The translations under genes were made by a program, and so were the position numbers. The notes under the pieces were generated by a model that was not told the DNA's origin, searched no databases, and was given only the letters and a program-made list of their open reading frames with translations. Shown here one piece after another: positions 51,323 through 60,061 of a stretch of DNA of 64,000 nucleotides. Source of the DNA: Microcaldota archaeon (lineage in GTDB: Archaea > Micrarchaeota > Micrarchaeia > Micrarchaeales > Micrarchaeaceae); the NCBI GenBank assembly GCA_021811435.1, contig JAJZOR010000006.1, positions 1-64,000 on the forward strand. The letters are read 5' to 3'. Numbering within the stretch: the stretch's first letter is position 1; the number at the start of each line of letters is the position of its first letter.

Positions 51323-51660
51323 TGGTTGATTTTATAGGGGGCTATGGGAACAGGTACAAGAAATTTGACAAGCACGGCAGGGGACAGCCGACAGAATACG
51401 TACTGAAGCTGCCGGGCCAGGGCGAGGTCGTAGGCACTGTGTCCAAGATAGCTGGCGCGACAAAGTTCATTGTCAATTGCAGCGATGGGAAGGAACGCCT
51501 TTGCATAATACCGGGAAGGCTGAGGAGGAGGTTCTGGATAAAGGAGAACGACGTTGTCCTAGTGAAGCCGTGGGTTGTCCAGACCGATGAACGCGGGGAC
51601 ATAATATGGCGCTACAGCATGCTGGACATAAGCAAGCTGAAGGAAAGGCACATGATCTGA
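51322..51660 (+). CDS. eif1a: Translation initiation factor aIF1A
   Basis: A 112-residue S1/OB-fold factor that occupies the A site of the small subunit during initiation. GEVVGTVSKIAGATKFIVNC then SDGKERLCIIPGRLRRRFWI and KENDVVLVKPWVVQTDERGD carry the OB strands and the conserved RRRFWI segment. The acidic tail of eukaryotic eIF1A is absent, as in archaea. GTG 51322 overlaps the previous stop, so aIF2-beta and aIF1A are translationally coupled. Confidence 0.97.
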   Translation: MVDFIGGYGNRYKKFDKHGRGQPTEYVLKLPGQGEVVGTVSKIAGATKFIVNCSDGKERLCIIPGRLRRRFWIKENDVVLVKPWVVQTDERGDIIWRYSMLDISKLKERHMI

Positions 51661-51676
51661 AGCGCAGGCTGATCGC

Positions 51677-52924
51677 ATGGCCTTAAGGCGCAAATCCACG
51701 GACGCCTCCGGCTCGCCCAATCTCATCAGCGAGCTGGATTTATCTCCTAAGAAGCTAGAGATATTCGCAGCCAAGGCGCTCAGGGTATTCGCATACGCTT
51801 TCATAAGCATAATACTTCCGGTATACCTGCTAAGGCTGGGTTATCCGGTGCTATTGGTCGGCGTAATATCATCGCTGGCGATAGGCAGCGCCGCGGTATA
51901 CAACCTGTTCATAAGCAGATACGCGGACTCTTTCGGCAGGAGGAGGCTGCTCGTCCTGCTGTCGCTGCTAATGGCAGCGTCAGGGATAATTTTCGCACTC
52001 GACCTTGGCACATATTCGCTGGTGCTGGCTGCGCTCATAGGATCGATAAGCGCTACGGGCACGGAGACAGGGCCGTTCATGAACATAGAGACCGTGGTGC
52101 TGGCAGGCCTTTCCACGGACCGGAACAGGACCATGACATTCAGCGCCTATAATTTCATCGGATATGCGGCGCTCTCGCTCGGGTCGCTCTTCAGTGGCAT
52201 GCCAGCCGTGCTGGCGAATTCCGTGGGCGACATGCGCATGCTGTTCTATGTGTACGCCGTGATAGCGATAGCGCTCGCCCTCATCTACCTCAGGCTTGGG
52301 GATTCGATAGAGATTAGGCGGAAAGGGAGGAAGCTGCCCAAACTGGGCAGGGAAGCGAAGAGCAGGATCCTGCACATGGCTGCGCTCTTCTCCCTGGACG
52401 CTTTCGGCGGCGGGTTCGTCATCCAGACGATACTCGCGCTATATTTCTACAAGGTATGGGGCTTGCAGCTGGGCTCCCTATCGGCCATCTTCTTCGTGTC
52501 CGGAGCCATAACCGCGATGTCGATATTCCTTGCAGCCAGGATCGCGAAGCGCATAGGGCTGCTGAACACCATGGTGCTTACCCATGTACCGTCCTCCGTC
52601 TTCCTTATGGCGATACCGTTCGCGCCTTCAGCGCTTGACGCGGTCGTGCTGCTGTTCCTCAGGCAGTCTATCTCGCAGATGGACGTGCCCACCAGGCAGT
52701 CTTACACGATGGCCATAGTTAAGCCGCACGAGAGGACGGCCGCAGGCAGCCTCACGAACACTCCCAGGACCATAGCGCAGGCCATAAGCCCAAGCATTGC
52801 CTCGTATATGCTGCAGTTATCCGCAGTGCAGCTGCCTTTCGTGATAGGCGGCTCTTTGAAGATAGTTTATGATGTGCTCGTTTACTTCAGGTTCAGGAAG
52901 GTCAAGCCGCCGGAGGAGTCATGA
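51677..52924 (+). CDS. Major facilitator superfamily transporter
   Basis: A 415-residue MFS protein with about 12 helices. The motif A-like RYADSFGRRRLLVLLSLLMA follows helix 2, and the second half has the same fold with AARIAKRIGLLNTMVLTHV. It has a basic N-terminal extension (ALRRKSTDASGSPN). No specific substrate can be read. It follows aIF1A by 16 bases and precedes cdc6, so it may ride in the same transcript. Confidence 0.92.
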   Translation: MALRRKSTDASGSPNLISELDLSPKKLEIFAAKALRVFAYAFISIILPVYLLRLGYPVLLVGVISSLAIGSAAVYNLFISRYADSFGRRRLLVLLSLLMAASGIIFALDLGTYSLVLAALIGSISATGTETGPFMNIETVVLAGLSTDRNRTMTFSAYNFIGYAALSLGSLFSGMPAVLANSVGDMRMLFYVYAVIAIALALIYLRLGDSIEIRRKGRKLPKLGREAKSRILHMAALFSLDAFGGGFVIQTILALYFYKVWGLQLGSLSAIFFVSGAITAMSIFLAARIAKRIGLLNTMVLTHVPSSVFLMAIPFAPSALDAVVLLFLRQSISQMDVPTRQSYTMAIVKPHERTAAGSLTNTPRTIAQAISPSIASYMLQLSAVQLPFVIGGSLKIVYDVLVYFRFRKVKPPEES

Positions 52925-53119
52925 CCGGAACTGGGGCCGGGCCGATTGCATTTGGTAGGCGGGAAGCAGGCGCTACAACGCCGGCTTACCAGAGTAGACG
53001 CGTTTTATGTTGCGAGTCTCCGGGCAAGCGATTTTTACACGCTGATAGTAGAAAAGGTTTTAAATCCGAACAAGTCATACTTATACCGCTGTTGCCCTCT
53101 AGCAACAGCCGTGGGGAAC

Positions 53120-54343
53120 ATGCAGACGCTCAATGACCTTCTTACAGAGTCAAGAATCTTCGCCAACAGGGAGGTCCTATCCCCGCACTACACTCCGCAG
53201 AGGCTCATCTACAGGGAGCGCGAGATAAACAACATTGAGAAGGCGATAGCGCCATCGCTCAAGGGGGAGAGGGGCAGGAACCTGTTCGTCTACGGGAAGA
53301 CAGGGACAGGGAAGACATCGTGCGTCAAGTATGTCATAAACGAGGTCAAGAGCATACCCAACTCTAAGACGCAGATATCTTACATAAACTGCAGGATCTA
53401 CAACTCGAGATACAGGGTGCTGAGCAAGATAATCAGCGACCACCTGCCGACTTACGCCAAGAGGGGCTACGGGGCCGTGGATTTATACGAGAGGCTGACC
53501 AGCTGGATAGAGGAGGAGGGCAGGATACTGGTAGTGGCGCTCGACGAGATAGACGTGATAAAGGATCTCGACGACCTGGTGTACACACTCACCAGGATAA
53601 ACAGCGACATAAAGACCGGCGGGGTCACTATAGTTGGCATATCGAACAAGGTATCGTTCAAGGAGGAGCTCGACCCGAGGAGCCTGTCGACGCTTTACGA
53701 GACCGAACTGGTTTTCGCGCCGTATTACGCCACTGAGCTGTACGAGATAATAAAGGACAGGGTGGCGGCGGGTTTCAAGAAGGACGTGATGGACGATGAA
53801 GTACTGCGCTTCATAGCCGCTTCTGCTGCAAAGGAGGGCGGCGACGCCAGGTTCTCGCTCAAGGTCCTGTCAAAAGCAGGCGAGATAGCTGAGGAGCGGG
53901 GGAAGACGAAGATAACGATGGACGAGGCGATGCAGGCTTCCAAGATGACCGAGGAGGACGTAGTCTACGAAGTCATATCCACGCTGCCGGAGCACCAGAA
54001 GCTGGTGATGTACTCTATAGCGATGCTAGCCCACGGGGGCGGCACTTACAAGAAGCTGACGGACGGAGTGGACACGTACCTATTCAGCGGCGAGGTATAC
54101 AACAGGTACAAATCCATATCGGATAGCCTGCACAAGGAGCCGAAGAGCGAGCGCTGGTACAGGAAGTATCTTGCAGATCTCGAGATGCAGGGCCTCATAA
54201 CGTCGTTCGAGTCAGGCAAGGGCATACGCGGCCACACTAAACTGATAAAGCTGATGTACCCGGCGGACAAAACGAAGCAGGTGCTGGAGGGCGACATATT
54301 CGGCTCCGAGAACGCTGCGCCTGACCCCCAGGTAAACGCTTAG
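53120..54343 (+). CDS. cdc6: Cdc6/Orc1 replication initiator
   Basis: A 407-residue archaeal Orc1/Cdc6. It has NLFVYGKTGTGKTSCVKYVI (Walker A), ILVVALDEIDVIKDLDDLVY (Walker B), the sensor segment VTIVGISNKVSF, an arginine-containing lid (PRSLSTLYETELVFAPYYAT) and a C-terminal winged helix (LPEHQKLVMYSIAMLAHGGG). It binds origins and loads MCM. ATG 53120 is the family start; the frame opens upstream to 52946. A ggttttaaatcc box at about 53056 fits a promoter. A nearby replication origin is possible, but no repeated origin boxes were recognised. Confidence 0.96.
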   Translation: MQTLNDLLTESRIFANREVLSPHYTPQRLIYREREINNIEKAIAPSLKGERGRNLFVYGKTGTGKTSCVKYVINEVKSIPNSKTQISYINCRIYNSRYRVLSKIISDHLPTYAKRGYGAVDLYERLTSWIEEEGRILVVALDEIDVIKDLDDLVYTLTRINSDIKTGGVTIVGISNKVSFKEELDPRSLSTLYETELVFAPYYATELYEIIKDRVAAGFKKDVMDDEVLRFIAASAAKEGGDARFSLKVLSKAGEIAEERGKTKITMDEAMQASKMTEEDVVYEVISTLPEHQKLVMYSIAMLAHGGGTYKKLTDGVDTYLFSGEVYNRYKSISDSLHKEPKSERWYRKYLADLEMQGLITSFESGKGIRGHTKLIKLMYPADKTKQVLEGDIFGSENAAPDPQVNA

Positions 54344-54361
54344 CCGCCCAGGTAGATTCGC

Positions 54362-54889
54362 TTGGATTTTTATGATGTTATAGGGCCGGGATGCGCATTC
54401 GACGACCAGCTCCAGATAAGGCTTGGCTACAAGAGGCTGTTCAAGGTCGGGAAGGACGTGGCCGTGCTTGAAGCCGGGAGCGAGGGCCAGAGGTCCGGCG
54501 CTTACCTAGCTGCCGGGGACAACCCTAGCAGGCTCATATACCATGCCAAGAACGGTGCGGCCGGGATAATCCCTACGGCCATGGCCGCAGAAGCTAAACT
54601 GCTTGACGCGATGCGCGACAACGGATGCGTGGCTGTGATACCGCTGGACGCCATAATCTGGCGCGGCGCGGAATCGCGCTCCAAGATGCTCTACAGGGCT
54701 GCGAGGCTGTTTTCGCAGGCGAGGAAGGCGGACGTGCACGTCTCTATAGTAAGCATGGCGCGCAACAGGGCGTATATGGAGTCCCCGATCCAGCTGATTG
54801 GGCTCGCCAAGCTCATAGGCGCGGAAGAGGGCTACGCCAGGTACATGGTCTCTAAAGTGAACGGCTCATTGGGCGGTGCGGATGATTAG
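54362..54889 (+). CDS. rnp3: RNase P protein subunit Rnp3 (p30)
   Basis: A 175-residue protein that corresponds to archaeal p30 (RPP30). Landmarks are AGIIPTAMAAEAKLLDAMRD, CVAVIPLDAIIWRG, and KADVHVSIVSMARNRAYMES then PIQLIGLAKLIGAEEGYARY, the characteristic lower-barrel pattern (LlissgA.s...lrsp..i..la..lGm). The first 40 residues are divergent from the usual FYDLHVH opening. The start is TTG 54362. It binds RNase P RNA with Rnp2. Its position upstream of rnp2 and psmA is the conserved archaeal order. Confidence 0.82.
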   Translation: MDFYDVIGPGCAFDDQLQIRLGYKRLFKVGKDVAVLEAGSEGQRSGAYLAAGDNPSRLIYHAKNGAAGIIPTAMAAEAKLLDAMRDNGCVAVIPLDAIIWRGAESRSKMLYRAARLFSQARKADVHVSIVSMARNRAYMESPIQLIGLAKLIGAEEGYARYMVSKVNGSLGGADD

Positions 54890-55235
54890 GGAAAAGAGGA
54901 GGTACATCCTTGTAGAGGCGAGCGAGCCCATAGGCGGCGGGGGAGCTACGCAGGGCGCGGGGGACTTCGAGAAAGACCTGTACGCCGCACTAAGGTCAGA
55001 GCTCGGAGGCATCCATTACTTTTCCGCAAACCCCAGGATAGCGCTTTACATTGGAGACCGCGCGTTCATAGTGAAGTGCTCGCTCAGGTGCTTCCCGGAC
55101 ATGATCCTCGCGCTGGCCATGATCAAGAGGCTAGGAAACCGCGATATCGGCCTCTACACGCTGAAAAGCTCCGGCACTATGCGCGCCCTGAAGGCGTTCC
55201 AGACGTTTGGCGGAAACGATGGCAAAAGGTTATAA
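54882..55235 (+). CDS. rnp2: RNase P protein subunit Rnp2 (Pop5)
   Basis: A 117-residue Pop5-like protein: RRYILVEASEPIGGGGATQG, DFEKDLYAALRSELGGIHYF, RAFIVKCSLRCFPDMILALA and LYTLKSSGTMRALKAFQTFG. The RYILVE opening, the VKC strand and the SGT.r.l C-terminus are family signatures. Rnp2 pairs with Rnp3 to form the catalytic-domain-activating heterodimer of RNase P. It overlaps rnp3 by 8 bases (ATG 54882; GTG 54876 is also in frame). Confidence 0.85.
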   Translation: MIREKRRYILVEASEPIGGGGATQGAGDFEKDLYAALRSELGGIHYFSANPRIALYIGDRAFIVKCSLRCFPDMILALAMIKRLGNRDIGLYTLKSSGTMRALKAFQTFGGNDGKRL

Positions 55236-55237
55236 AT
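55229..55237 (+). promoter_or_regulatory. TATA-like box within the rnp2-psmA gap
   Basis: ttataaata overlaps the rnp2 stop. A start site near 55260 would give a leader of about 60 bases before psmA. It may provide a promoter for the proteasome-exosome unit. Confidence 0.4.
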
Positions 55238-55321
55238 ATGTCCGTGTGAATTATAACAAAGGCATGATACGTTGCATCTGGTTCTTAATGCCGCGTCTTC
55301 GGTGTAACGTGCTAACGCTCA

Positions 55322-56029
55322 ATGGTGGAATATATGTATCCTAATGTACAGGCATATGATAGGGGAGTGATGTTCAGCCCGGACGGGAGATTATTTCAGG
55401 TGGAGTATGCGCGCGAGGCGGTCAGGAGGGGCGCCACATCAGTCGGCATAGTGGCAACGGACGGCGTCGTCCTCGTCGCCCACAAGAACATAACGGACCC
55501 GCTGGCTGTGCCGAGCACGATACAGAAGATATTCAGGATAGATTCGTTCATAGGCGCCACCTACAGCGGCATGGTGTCGGACGGCCTGCACGTCGTCAAC
55601 GCCATGAGGGGCAAGACGCAGACCCATAGGATGATATACGACGAGACGGAATCGATAGAGATGGTGGCCAAGGAGATATCGGAGGAGATGCAGGCCGCAA
55701 CGCAGTACGGCGGCATAAGGCCGTACGCCATATCACTGCTTATAGGGGGCGTAGGCACAAAGCCCAGCCTCTTCGAGATAGAGCCCGGGGCCTCTTACCT
55801 GGGGTACAAGGCGGATGCGATAGGGATGGGGAAGAAGGTAGCGGAGGAGATGCTGGTCAAGGACTACAAAGACGACATGACCGTAGAGGATGCCATAGGG
55901 CTGGGGGTCAGCATAGTGAAGAAGGTTAACGAGAAGAAGCTCACGGAGGATAACGTTGACATATCCGTAATAAAGGCGGACACCGGGTACCGAATGCTAA
56001 CTTCTCAGGAGATATCGAAGTACCTGTAG
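55322..56029 (+). CDS. psmA: Proteasome subunit alpha
   Basis: A 235-residue archaeal 20S proteasome alpha subunit. The signature [20 protein letters not shown] then [20 protein letters not shown] is the H0 helix and gate region, and [20 protein letters not shown] with [20 protein letters not shown] follows. It forms the outer rings that gate substrates into the beta chamber. No psmB or PAN gene is nearby. ATG 55322 or the in-frame ATG at 55334 could be used. The stop overlaps the sbds start by one base. Confidence 0.98.
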   Translation: MVEYMYPNVQAYDRGVMFSPDGRLFQVEYAREAVRRGATSVGIVATDGVVLVAHKNITDPLAVPSTIQKIFRIDSFIGATYSGMVSDGLHVVNAMRGKTQTHRMIYDETESIEMVAKEISEEMQAATQYGGIRPYAISLLIGGVGTKPSLFEIEPGASYLGYKADAIGMGKKVAEEMLVKDYKDDMTVEDAIGLGVSIVKKVNEKKLTEDNVDISVIKADTGYRMLTSQEISKYL

Positions 56030-56718
56030 TGGTAAGGATGTCTAAGACAGTGATAGCCAAATACTCGAGGAACGGGGAGGAGTTCGAGCTTTTCATAGAC
56101 GCGGATATGGCTTACGAGTACATAACCGGCAAGAGGAGCGACCCGGTAACCGTGCTAGAGGTTGAGGAGGTATTCAAGGACGCGAAGAAGGGGGAGCGGC
56201 AGAGCGAGGAAAAGGTAAGGAAGGTGTTCGGGACTACGGAGCTGGGCAAGGTCGCCGCGGTGATACTCAAGAACGGCGAGGTGCCGATAACGACTGAGCA
56301 GAGGAACAAGCTTTCCGAGGAGAAGAGGAAGCAGATAGTCGAGATAATATCCAGGAATTCTATAGACCCGAGGACCAATGCGCCGAACCCGCCGCTCAGG
56401 ATAGAGAACGCCATGAGGGAGGCGAGGGTTTCAATAGACCCGTTCAAGAACGCCAACGAGCAGGTCGAGGAGGTCGTCAAGAAGATAAGCATGCTGGTAC
56501 CGATAAAGTTCACAACCGCAAAGGTGCAGGTCACGATACCTCCGGAGTTTTCGAACAGGTGCTACGGCATACTGAAGCAGTTCGGCCTGAAGTCCGAACA
56601 GTGGCTACCCAACGGCAGCCTCCAGGCGGTACTGGAGTTCCCTGCCGGAATGCAGAACGACTTTTTCGACAGGATGAACGGCGCTACGCAGGGCAGGGCG
56701 GAGATAAAGCTCCTTTGA
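56029..56718 (+). CDS. sbds: SBDS ribosome maturation protein
   Basis: A 229-residue SBDS family protein that releases aIF6 from the large subunit. The FYSH domain ([20 protein letters not shown] then [31 protein letters not shown]) is followed by a helical central domain ([20 protein letters not shown]) and a ferredoxin-like C-terminal domain. The start is GTG 56029 or ATG 56038. It lies between psmA and the exosome genes, the conserved archaeal arrangement. Confidence 0.97.
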   Translation: MVRMSKTVIAKYSRNGEEFELFIDADMAYEYITGKRSDPVTVLEVEEVFKDAKKGERQSEEKVRKVFGTTELGKVAAVILKNGEVPITTEQRNKLSEEKRKQIVEIISRNSIDPRTNAPNPPLRIENAMREARVSIDPFKNANEQVEEVVKKISMLVPIKFTTAKVQVTIPPEFSNRCYGILKQFGLKSEQWLPNGSLQAVLEFPAGMQNDFFDRMNGATQGRAEIKLL

Positions 56719-56740
56719 GCATTAGTTTGATGTTTTAATT

Positions 56741-57373
56741 TTGGCATTAGTGATCCATGTGAGGGAAATTGTTGTTCCGGGCGAGGCGGTCGCGGATAGG
56801 CCGGTCAGGATGCATAACACGTACATCGACGGCGGCAAAACGTACGCCGCGACAGTGGGGCTGTTCGACAGGGAGCACAACGAGATAATACCGCTGGAGG
56901 GCGGCTGGGTGCCGCACATAGAGGACGTGGTGGTCGGCATAGTGAAAACTTCCAAGAACAGCGTCTACGAGATAGACCTCTCCTACTTCAAGAGGAGCAT
57001 ACTTATAGCCAGCAAGTTCGAAAGGCACCCGCTGAAGGTGGGCGAGGCGATAGAGGCTTCCATAAAGGACATAGAGGACAGGAAGACCATAATACTTTAC
57101 AGGGAGCGGGTATTGAACGGTGGCACGATGATGGAGGTGAAGGCCTCCAAGGTGCCCAGGATAATAGGCAAGAACAGCACGATGGTCAACCAGATATCGG
57201 AACTCACCGGGGCGAGCATTACCGTAGGCCGCAACGGCATAGTATGGCTCAGGGGAGGCAACGTGGAACTGGCGGCGGAGGCCATACTCAAGATAGAGAA
57301 CGAGGCGCACATAAAAGGATTGACGGAACGCATAAGGATGATGTTGGAGGATAGGACAAGAAAGGGTGAATGA
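56741..57373 (+). CDS. rrp4: Exosome RNA-binding subunit Rrp4
   Basis: A 210-residue Rrp4: N-terminal domain (EIVVPGEAVADRPVRMHNTY), S1 domain (GGWVPHIEDVVVGIVKTSKN then SVYEIDLSYFKRSIL) and KH domain (VPRIIGKNSTMVNQISELTG then ASITVGRNGIVWLRGG). The GKNxS replaces GxxG as in archaeal Rrp4. It forms the RNA-entry cap on the Rrp41-Rrp42 ring. The start appears to be TTG 56741. It is directly joined (0-base gap) to rrp41. Confidence 0.97.
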   Translation: MALVIHVREIVVPGEAVADRPVRMHNTYIDGGKTYAATVGLFDREHNEIIPLEGGWVPHIEDVVVGIVKTSKNSVYEIDLSYFKRSILIASKFERHPLKVGEAIEASIKDIEDRKTIILYRERVLNGGTMMEVKASKVPRIIGKNSTMVNQISELTGASITVGRNGIVWLRGGNVELAAEAILKIENEAHIKGLTERIRMMLEDRTRKGE

Positions 57374-58120
57374 ATGGCTTCTTTAGCTAATAAACCGGAT
57401 TTGATAGTGAATGGCAAAAGGATAGATGGTAGGGACTTCGATGAGCTCAGGCCGATAAAGATAGAGGCCGGAATGCTCAAGAATGCGGACGGATCCGCTT
57501 ACGTCGAGTGGGGAAACAACAAGATTCTTGCAGGCGTTTACGGGCCGAAGGAGGTCTTCCCGAGGCACATGGCCGATCCTGCAAAGGCGATAATAAAATG
57601 CAGGTACACGATGGCGCCTTTCTCGTCTCTTGCAGAGCACGGCAGGACAGGGCCGAACAGGAGGGCCATAGAGATATCCAAGGTGACGAAGGAGGTGTTC
57701 GAGAACGTAGTGATGCTGAACGAGTTCCCGAACAGCGAGATCGATATCTTCATAGAGGTGCTGCAGGGCGACGGCGGCACCAGGGCGGCCGGGATAACGG
57801 CCGCTTCAGTGGCGCTAGCCAACGCCGGCATCTACATGAGGGATCTCGTTTACGCAGTGAGCGCGGGTAGGATAGAGGACAAGATAGTGCTCGACTTCAA
57901 CATGATAGAGGACAATTATTCTGAGGCTGACATGCCGATTGCCGTGGCCCCTAGGAACAACGAGATACTGTTGCTTCAGATGGACGGCGGCCTCACCAGG
58001 GAGCAGCTGAAGCAGGCCATAGGCATGGTGCTCGAGGCGGGGAAGAAGATCAGCGCGATGCAGAAGGAGGCCCTGAACGAGAACTACAGGAAGGTGGCGG
58101 AGCAGTACGGGCAGAAATGA
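57374..58120 (+). CDS. rrp41: Exosome catalytic subunit Rrp41
   Basis: A 248-residue RNase PH-fold protein, the phosphorolytic active subunit. IKIEAGMLKNADGSAYVEWG, CRYTMAPFSSLAEHGRTGPN then RRAIEISKVTKEVFENVV, VLQGDGGTRAAGITAASVAL and EADMPIAVAPRNNEILLLQM are conserved; the acid in EADMP is the catalytic Asp of active Rrp41 and the GDGGTRAA loop binds phosphate. It pairs with Rrp42 to make the hexameric ring. The stop overlaps the rrp42 start (ATGA). Confidence 0.98.
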   Translation: MASLANKPDLIVNGKRIDGRDFDELRPIKIEAGMLKNADGSAYVEWGNNKILAGVYGPKEVFPRHMADPAKAIIKCRYTMAPFSSLAEHGRTGPNRRAIEISKVTKEVFENVVMLNEFPNSEIDIFIEVLQGDGGTRAAGITAASVALANAGIYMRDLVYAVSAGRIEDKIVLDFNMIEDNYSEADMPIAVAPRNNEILLLQMDGGLTREQLKQAIGMVLEAGKKISAMQKEALNENYRKVAEQYGQK

Positions 58121-58926
58121 GGGGTGTTTTTATGGAAGCTATAGACATTATAAAAAGCAACTACATAAGGGAACTTTTGACTAACGGGGTCAGGGAGGAC
58201 GCGAGAGGGCCGAACGATTTCAGGGGCGTGAGCATAAAGCCGGGCATCATAGAGCACGCCGAAGGCTCTGCGCAGGTAGACCTCGGAGCGACCAAGGTAC
58301 TGGCAGGGGTGAAACTCGTCATGGGCGAGCCTATGGCGGACACGCCGGACCAAGGCACCATAAGCATGGCCGCCGAACTGCTGCCGCTGGCATCAGCCGA
58401 GTACGAGACCGGCCCGCCCAGCCCCCAATCCATAGAGCTGGCTAGGGTGGTAGACAGGGGCATACGGGCAGGCAACTGCGTGGACCTTGCTGACCTGCTT
58501 GTAGCTGAGGGCAAGGCGTGGAGCGTGTTCGTAGACCTTTACATACTGAACTATGCAGGCAACCTTTTCGACGCCAGCGAACTGGCCGTCATGTCGGCGC
58601 TCATGAACACCAAGGTGCCTAAATACGAGGACGACAAGGTGGTTAGGGAGGAAAGGATTAAAGACATTAAGCTGGATAATATAGTCACGTCGGCGACATT
58701 CGCCAAGATAGGGGACCACGTCCTGCTCGACATGAACAGGAATGAGGAGAACGCTGCTGACGCCAGGCTTACGGTAGCGACCGACGGCAGCGCCGTGAGG
58801 GCGATGCAGAAGGGCCTCAGCGGGGGAATCTCGGTGAAGGAGATCGACGACATGGTTGGCATAGCTCTGGCCAAGCACGGGGAGCTCAAGAACCTGATGG
58901 AAAAAGCTACTAAGAGGTCTTTGTAA
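58117..58926 (+). CDS. rrp42: Exosome subunit Rrp42
   Basis: A 269-residue RNase PH-fold subunit, catalytically inactive but needed for the ring and RNA binding. It has RELLTNGVREDARGPNDFRG, VDLGATKVLAGVKLVMGEPM, SIELARVVDRGIRAGNCVDL and LLDMNRNEENAADARLTVAT; the phosphate-binding and catalytic Asp found in Rrp41 are replaced. The start is ATG 58117 overlapping rrp41, or ATG 58132 (MEAIDII). The stop is joined to rpl37ae. Confidence 0.97.
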   Translation: MRGVFMEAIDIIKSNYIRELLTNGVREDARGPNDFRGVSIKPGIIEHAEGSAQVDLGATKVLAGVKLVMGEPMADTPDQGTISMAAELLPLASAEYETGPPSPQSIELARVVDRGIRAGNCVDLADLLVAEGKAWSVFVDLYILNYAGNLFDASELAVMSALMNTKVPKYEDDKVVREERIKDIKLDNIVTSATFAKIGDHVLLDMNRNEENAADARLTVATDGSAVRAMQKGLSGGISVKEIDDMVGIALAKHGELKNLMEKATKRSL

Positions 58927-59165
58927 TGGCAAATTCAAGCATAAGGTACGGCGCCAGCATAAGGAAGAGGAATGCAGCAGTCAAACGCGAGAAGCAGGCC
59001 CTTTACAAGTGCGAGGTCTGCGGGAAGATTTCGGTTAAGAGGATAAGCACAAGCATCTGGAAGTGCAAGCACTGCGGCACAACATACGCTGGCGGCGCTT
59101 ACACGATGACCACTACGGCGGGCGAGACCGCCAAGGCCCTTGTCGAGGACATGTCCCGCCAGTGA
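58926..59165 (+). CDS. rpl37ae: Ribosomal protein L37Ae (eL43)
   Basis: A 79-residue eL43 zinc-finger protein. RYGASIRKRNAAVKREKQAL, then CEVCGKISVKRISTSIWKCK then HCGTTYAGGAYTMTTTAGET, gives a C-x2-C...C-x2-C finger binding 23S rRNA. Length is normal. ATG 58926 overlaps the rrp42 stop by one base. This is the usual archaeal neighbour of rrp42. Confidence 0.97.
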   Translation: MANSSIRYGASIRKRNAAVKREKQALYKCEVCGKISVKRISTSIWKCKHCGTTYAGGAYTMTTTAGETAKALVEDMSRQ

Positions 59166-59175
59166 GCGTGTTTCT

Positions 59176-59532
59176 ATGGTAAAAGTAACTTTCACCCCTA
59201 TAAAGGAGCTTGTGGTGCACGAGGTGCTCAAGGTCGATTACGAAGACCTGCTGAGGGAGCGCATAACGCCTGCCGGCGCGGCGCCCCTCTACTGGTGCAA
59301 TGGCGTGCTGTTCAACTTCGCTTCGCTGCCGTTCTCGAAGGCGGTCATAGAGGATTACATGCAGGGGAAGATACACTGGGCTGAGGTGCATTACACTGAA
59401 TCCAAGAAATACTCCCCGGTCCTGGAGCTTAACGATGAACACTACAGCGGCCCGCAGAAGATAAGGGCGATAGACACGAGCAGGTCGGAGTTGCACCTGG
59501 AGTTCATAAAGTGGCTCAAGGCGAATAGGTGA
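59176..59532 (+). CDS. Conserved-position protein of unknown function
   Basis: A 118-residue protein: VKVTFTPIKELVVHEVLKVD then YEDLLRERI, PLYWCNGVLFNFASLPFSKA and KIHWAEVHYTESKKYSPVLE, ending LHLEFIKWLKANR. It looks like a compact alpha/beta protein. I recognise no family. It replaces nothing known in the standard archaeal order but sits tightly (10 bases after rpl37ae, 4 bases before rpoP) between two information-processing genes, so it may belong to translation, transcription or RNA decay. ATG 59176 is chosen. Confidence 0.7.
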   Translation: MVKVTFTPIKELVVHEVLKVDYEDLLRERITPAGAAPLYWCNGVLFNFASLPFSKAVIEDYMQGKIHWAEVHYTESKKYSPVLELNDEHYSGPQKIRAIDTSRSELHLEFIKWLKANR

Positions 59533-59536
59533 TTGT

Positions 59537-59668
59537 TTGGCGTACGCATGCACACATTGTGGGAAGAAGATAAAGCAGCTTGAGAGCTTCATAAGGTGCC
59601 CCTACTGCGGTGGGAGGATACTTTTGAAGGAGAGGCCGAATATAGCCCGTGAAGTCACAACGGATTAA
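59537..59668 (+). CDS. rpoP: RNA polymerase subunit P
   Basis: A 43-residue zinc-ribbon protein: MAYACTHCGKKIKQLESFIR then CPYCGGRILLKERPNIAREV. The two CxxC pairs (CTHC and CPYC) and the GGRILLKERP segment are characteristic of archaeal RpoP, the counterpart of Rpb12. The start is TTG 59537. It closes the exosome-proteasome gene cluster; prefoldin beta, often next in other archaea, is absent. Confidence 0.9.
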   Translation: MAYACTHCGKKIKQLESFIRCPYCGGRILLKERPNIAREVTTD

Positions 59669-59797
59669 TCGGATGGGACTGGGGCGCGCTGTTGTTCCGG
59701 ATTCTTGCATTTGTTCTTATCGCGCAGCGCAAGCGTTGCGACCGCTATGTTGTATAGATGGCGCCATGAAAACCGGCATATGGCTATGCGATGGCGG

Positions 59798-60046
59798 CTA
59801 TCTGGGCGCGCTGCTGACTATTATCGACTGGGAGACGCTCTTTACCCTCTCATACTTGACGCTGTTCTTGGCGAGTACCTGCGCAGTGTTATCGCTGCGT
59901 ATCACGTCGTCTATCTTGGTGAGCAGCATGCTGTAGACTGAGCCCTTCTCGAAGTCTATTATTATGTCGCCTACAGTCCCTATTATCTGGCCCGAGCTGC
60001 TTATTATCTGCTTTCCGTAAAGGTCCGAAAGCATTATGTTACCCAT
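59798..60046 (-). CDS. PRC-barrel domain protein
   Basis: An 82-residue PRC-barrel protein: MLSDLYGKQIISSSGQIIGT then VGDIIIDFEKGSVYSMLLTK and DNTAQVLAKNSVKYERVKSV. The DLYGK.I....G..IG...DI..D...G.V... signature is clear. Stand-alone archaeal PRC-barrels were linked to RNA processing and, in haloarchaea, to cell division (CdpA/CdpB); no such role can be shown here. ATG 60046 is used. It begins 15 bases after the stop of the zinc-finger gene upstream on the same strand. Confidence 0.88.
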   Translation of the reverse strand: MGNIMLSDLYGKQIISSSGQIIGTVGDIIIDFEKGSVYSMLLTKIDDVIRSDNTAQVLAKNSVKYERVKSVSQSIIVSSAPR

Positions 60047-60061
60047 TTTGACACCATACAA

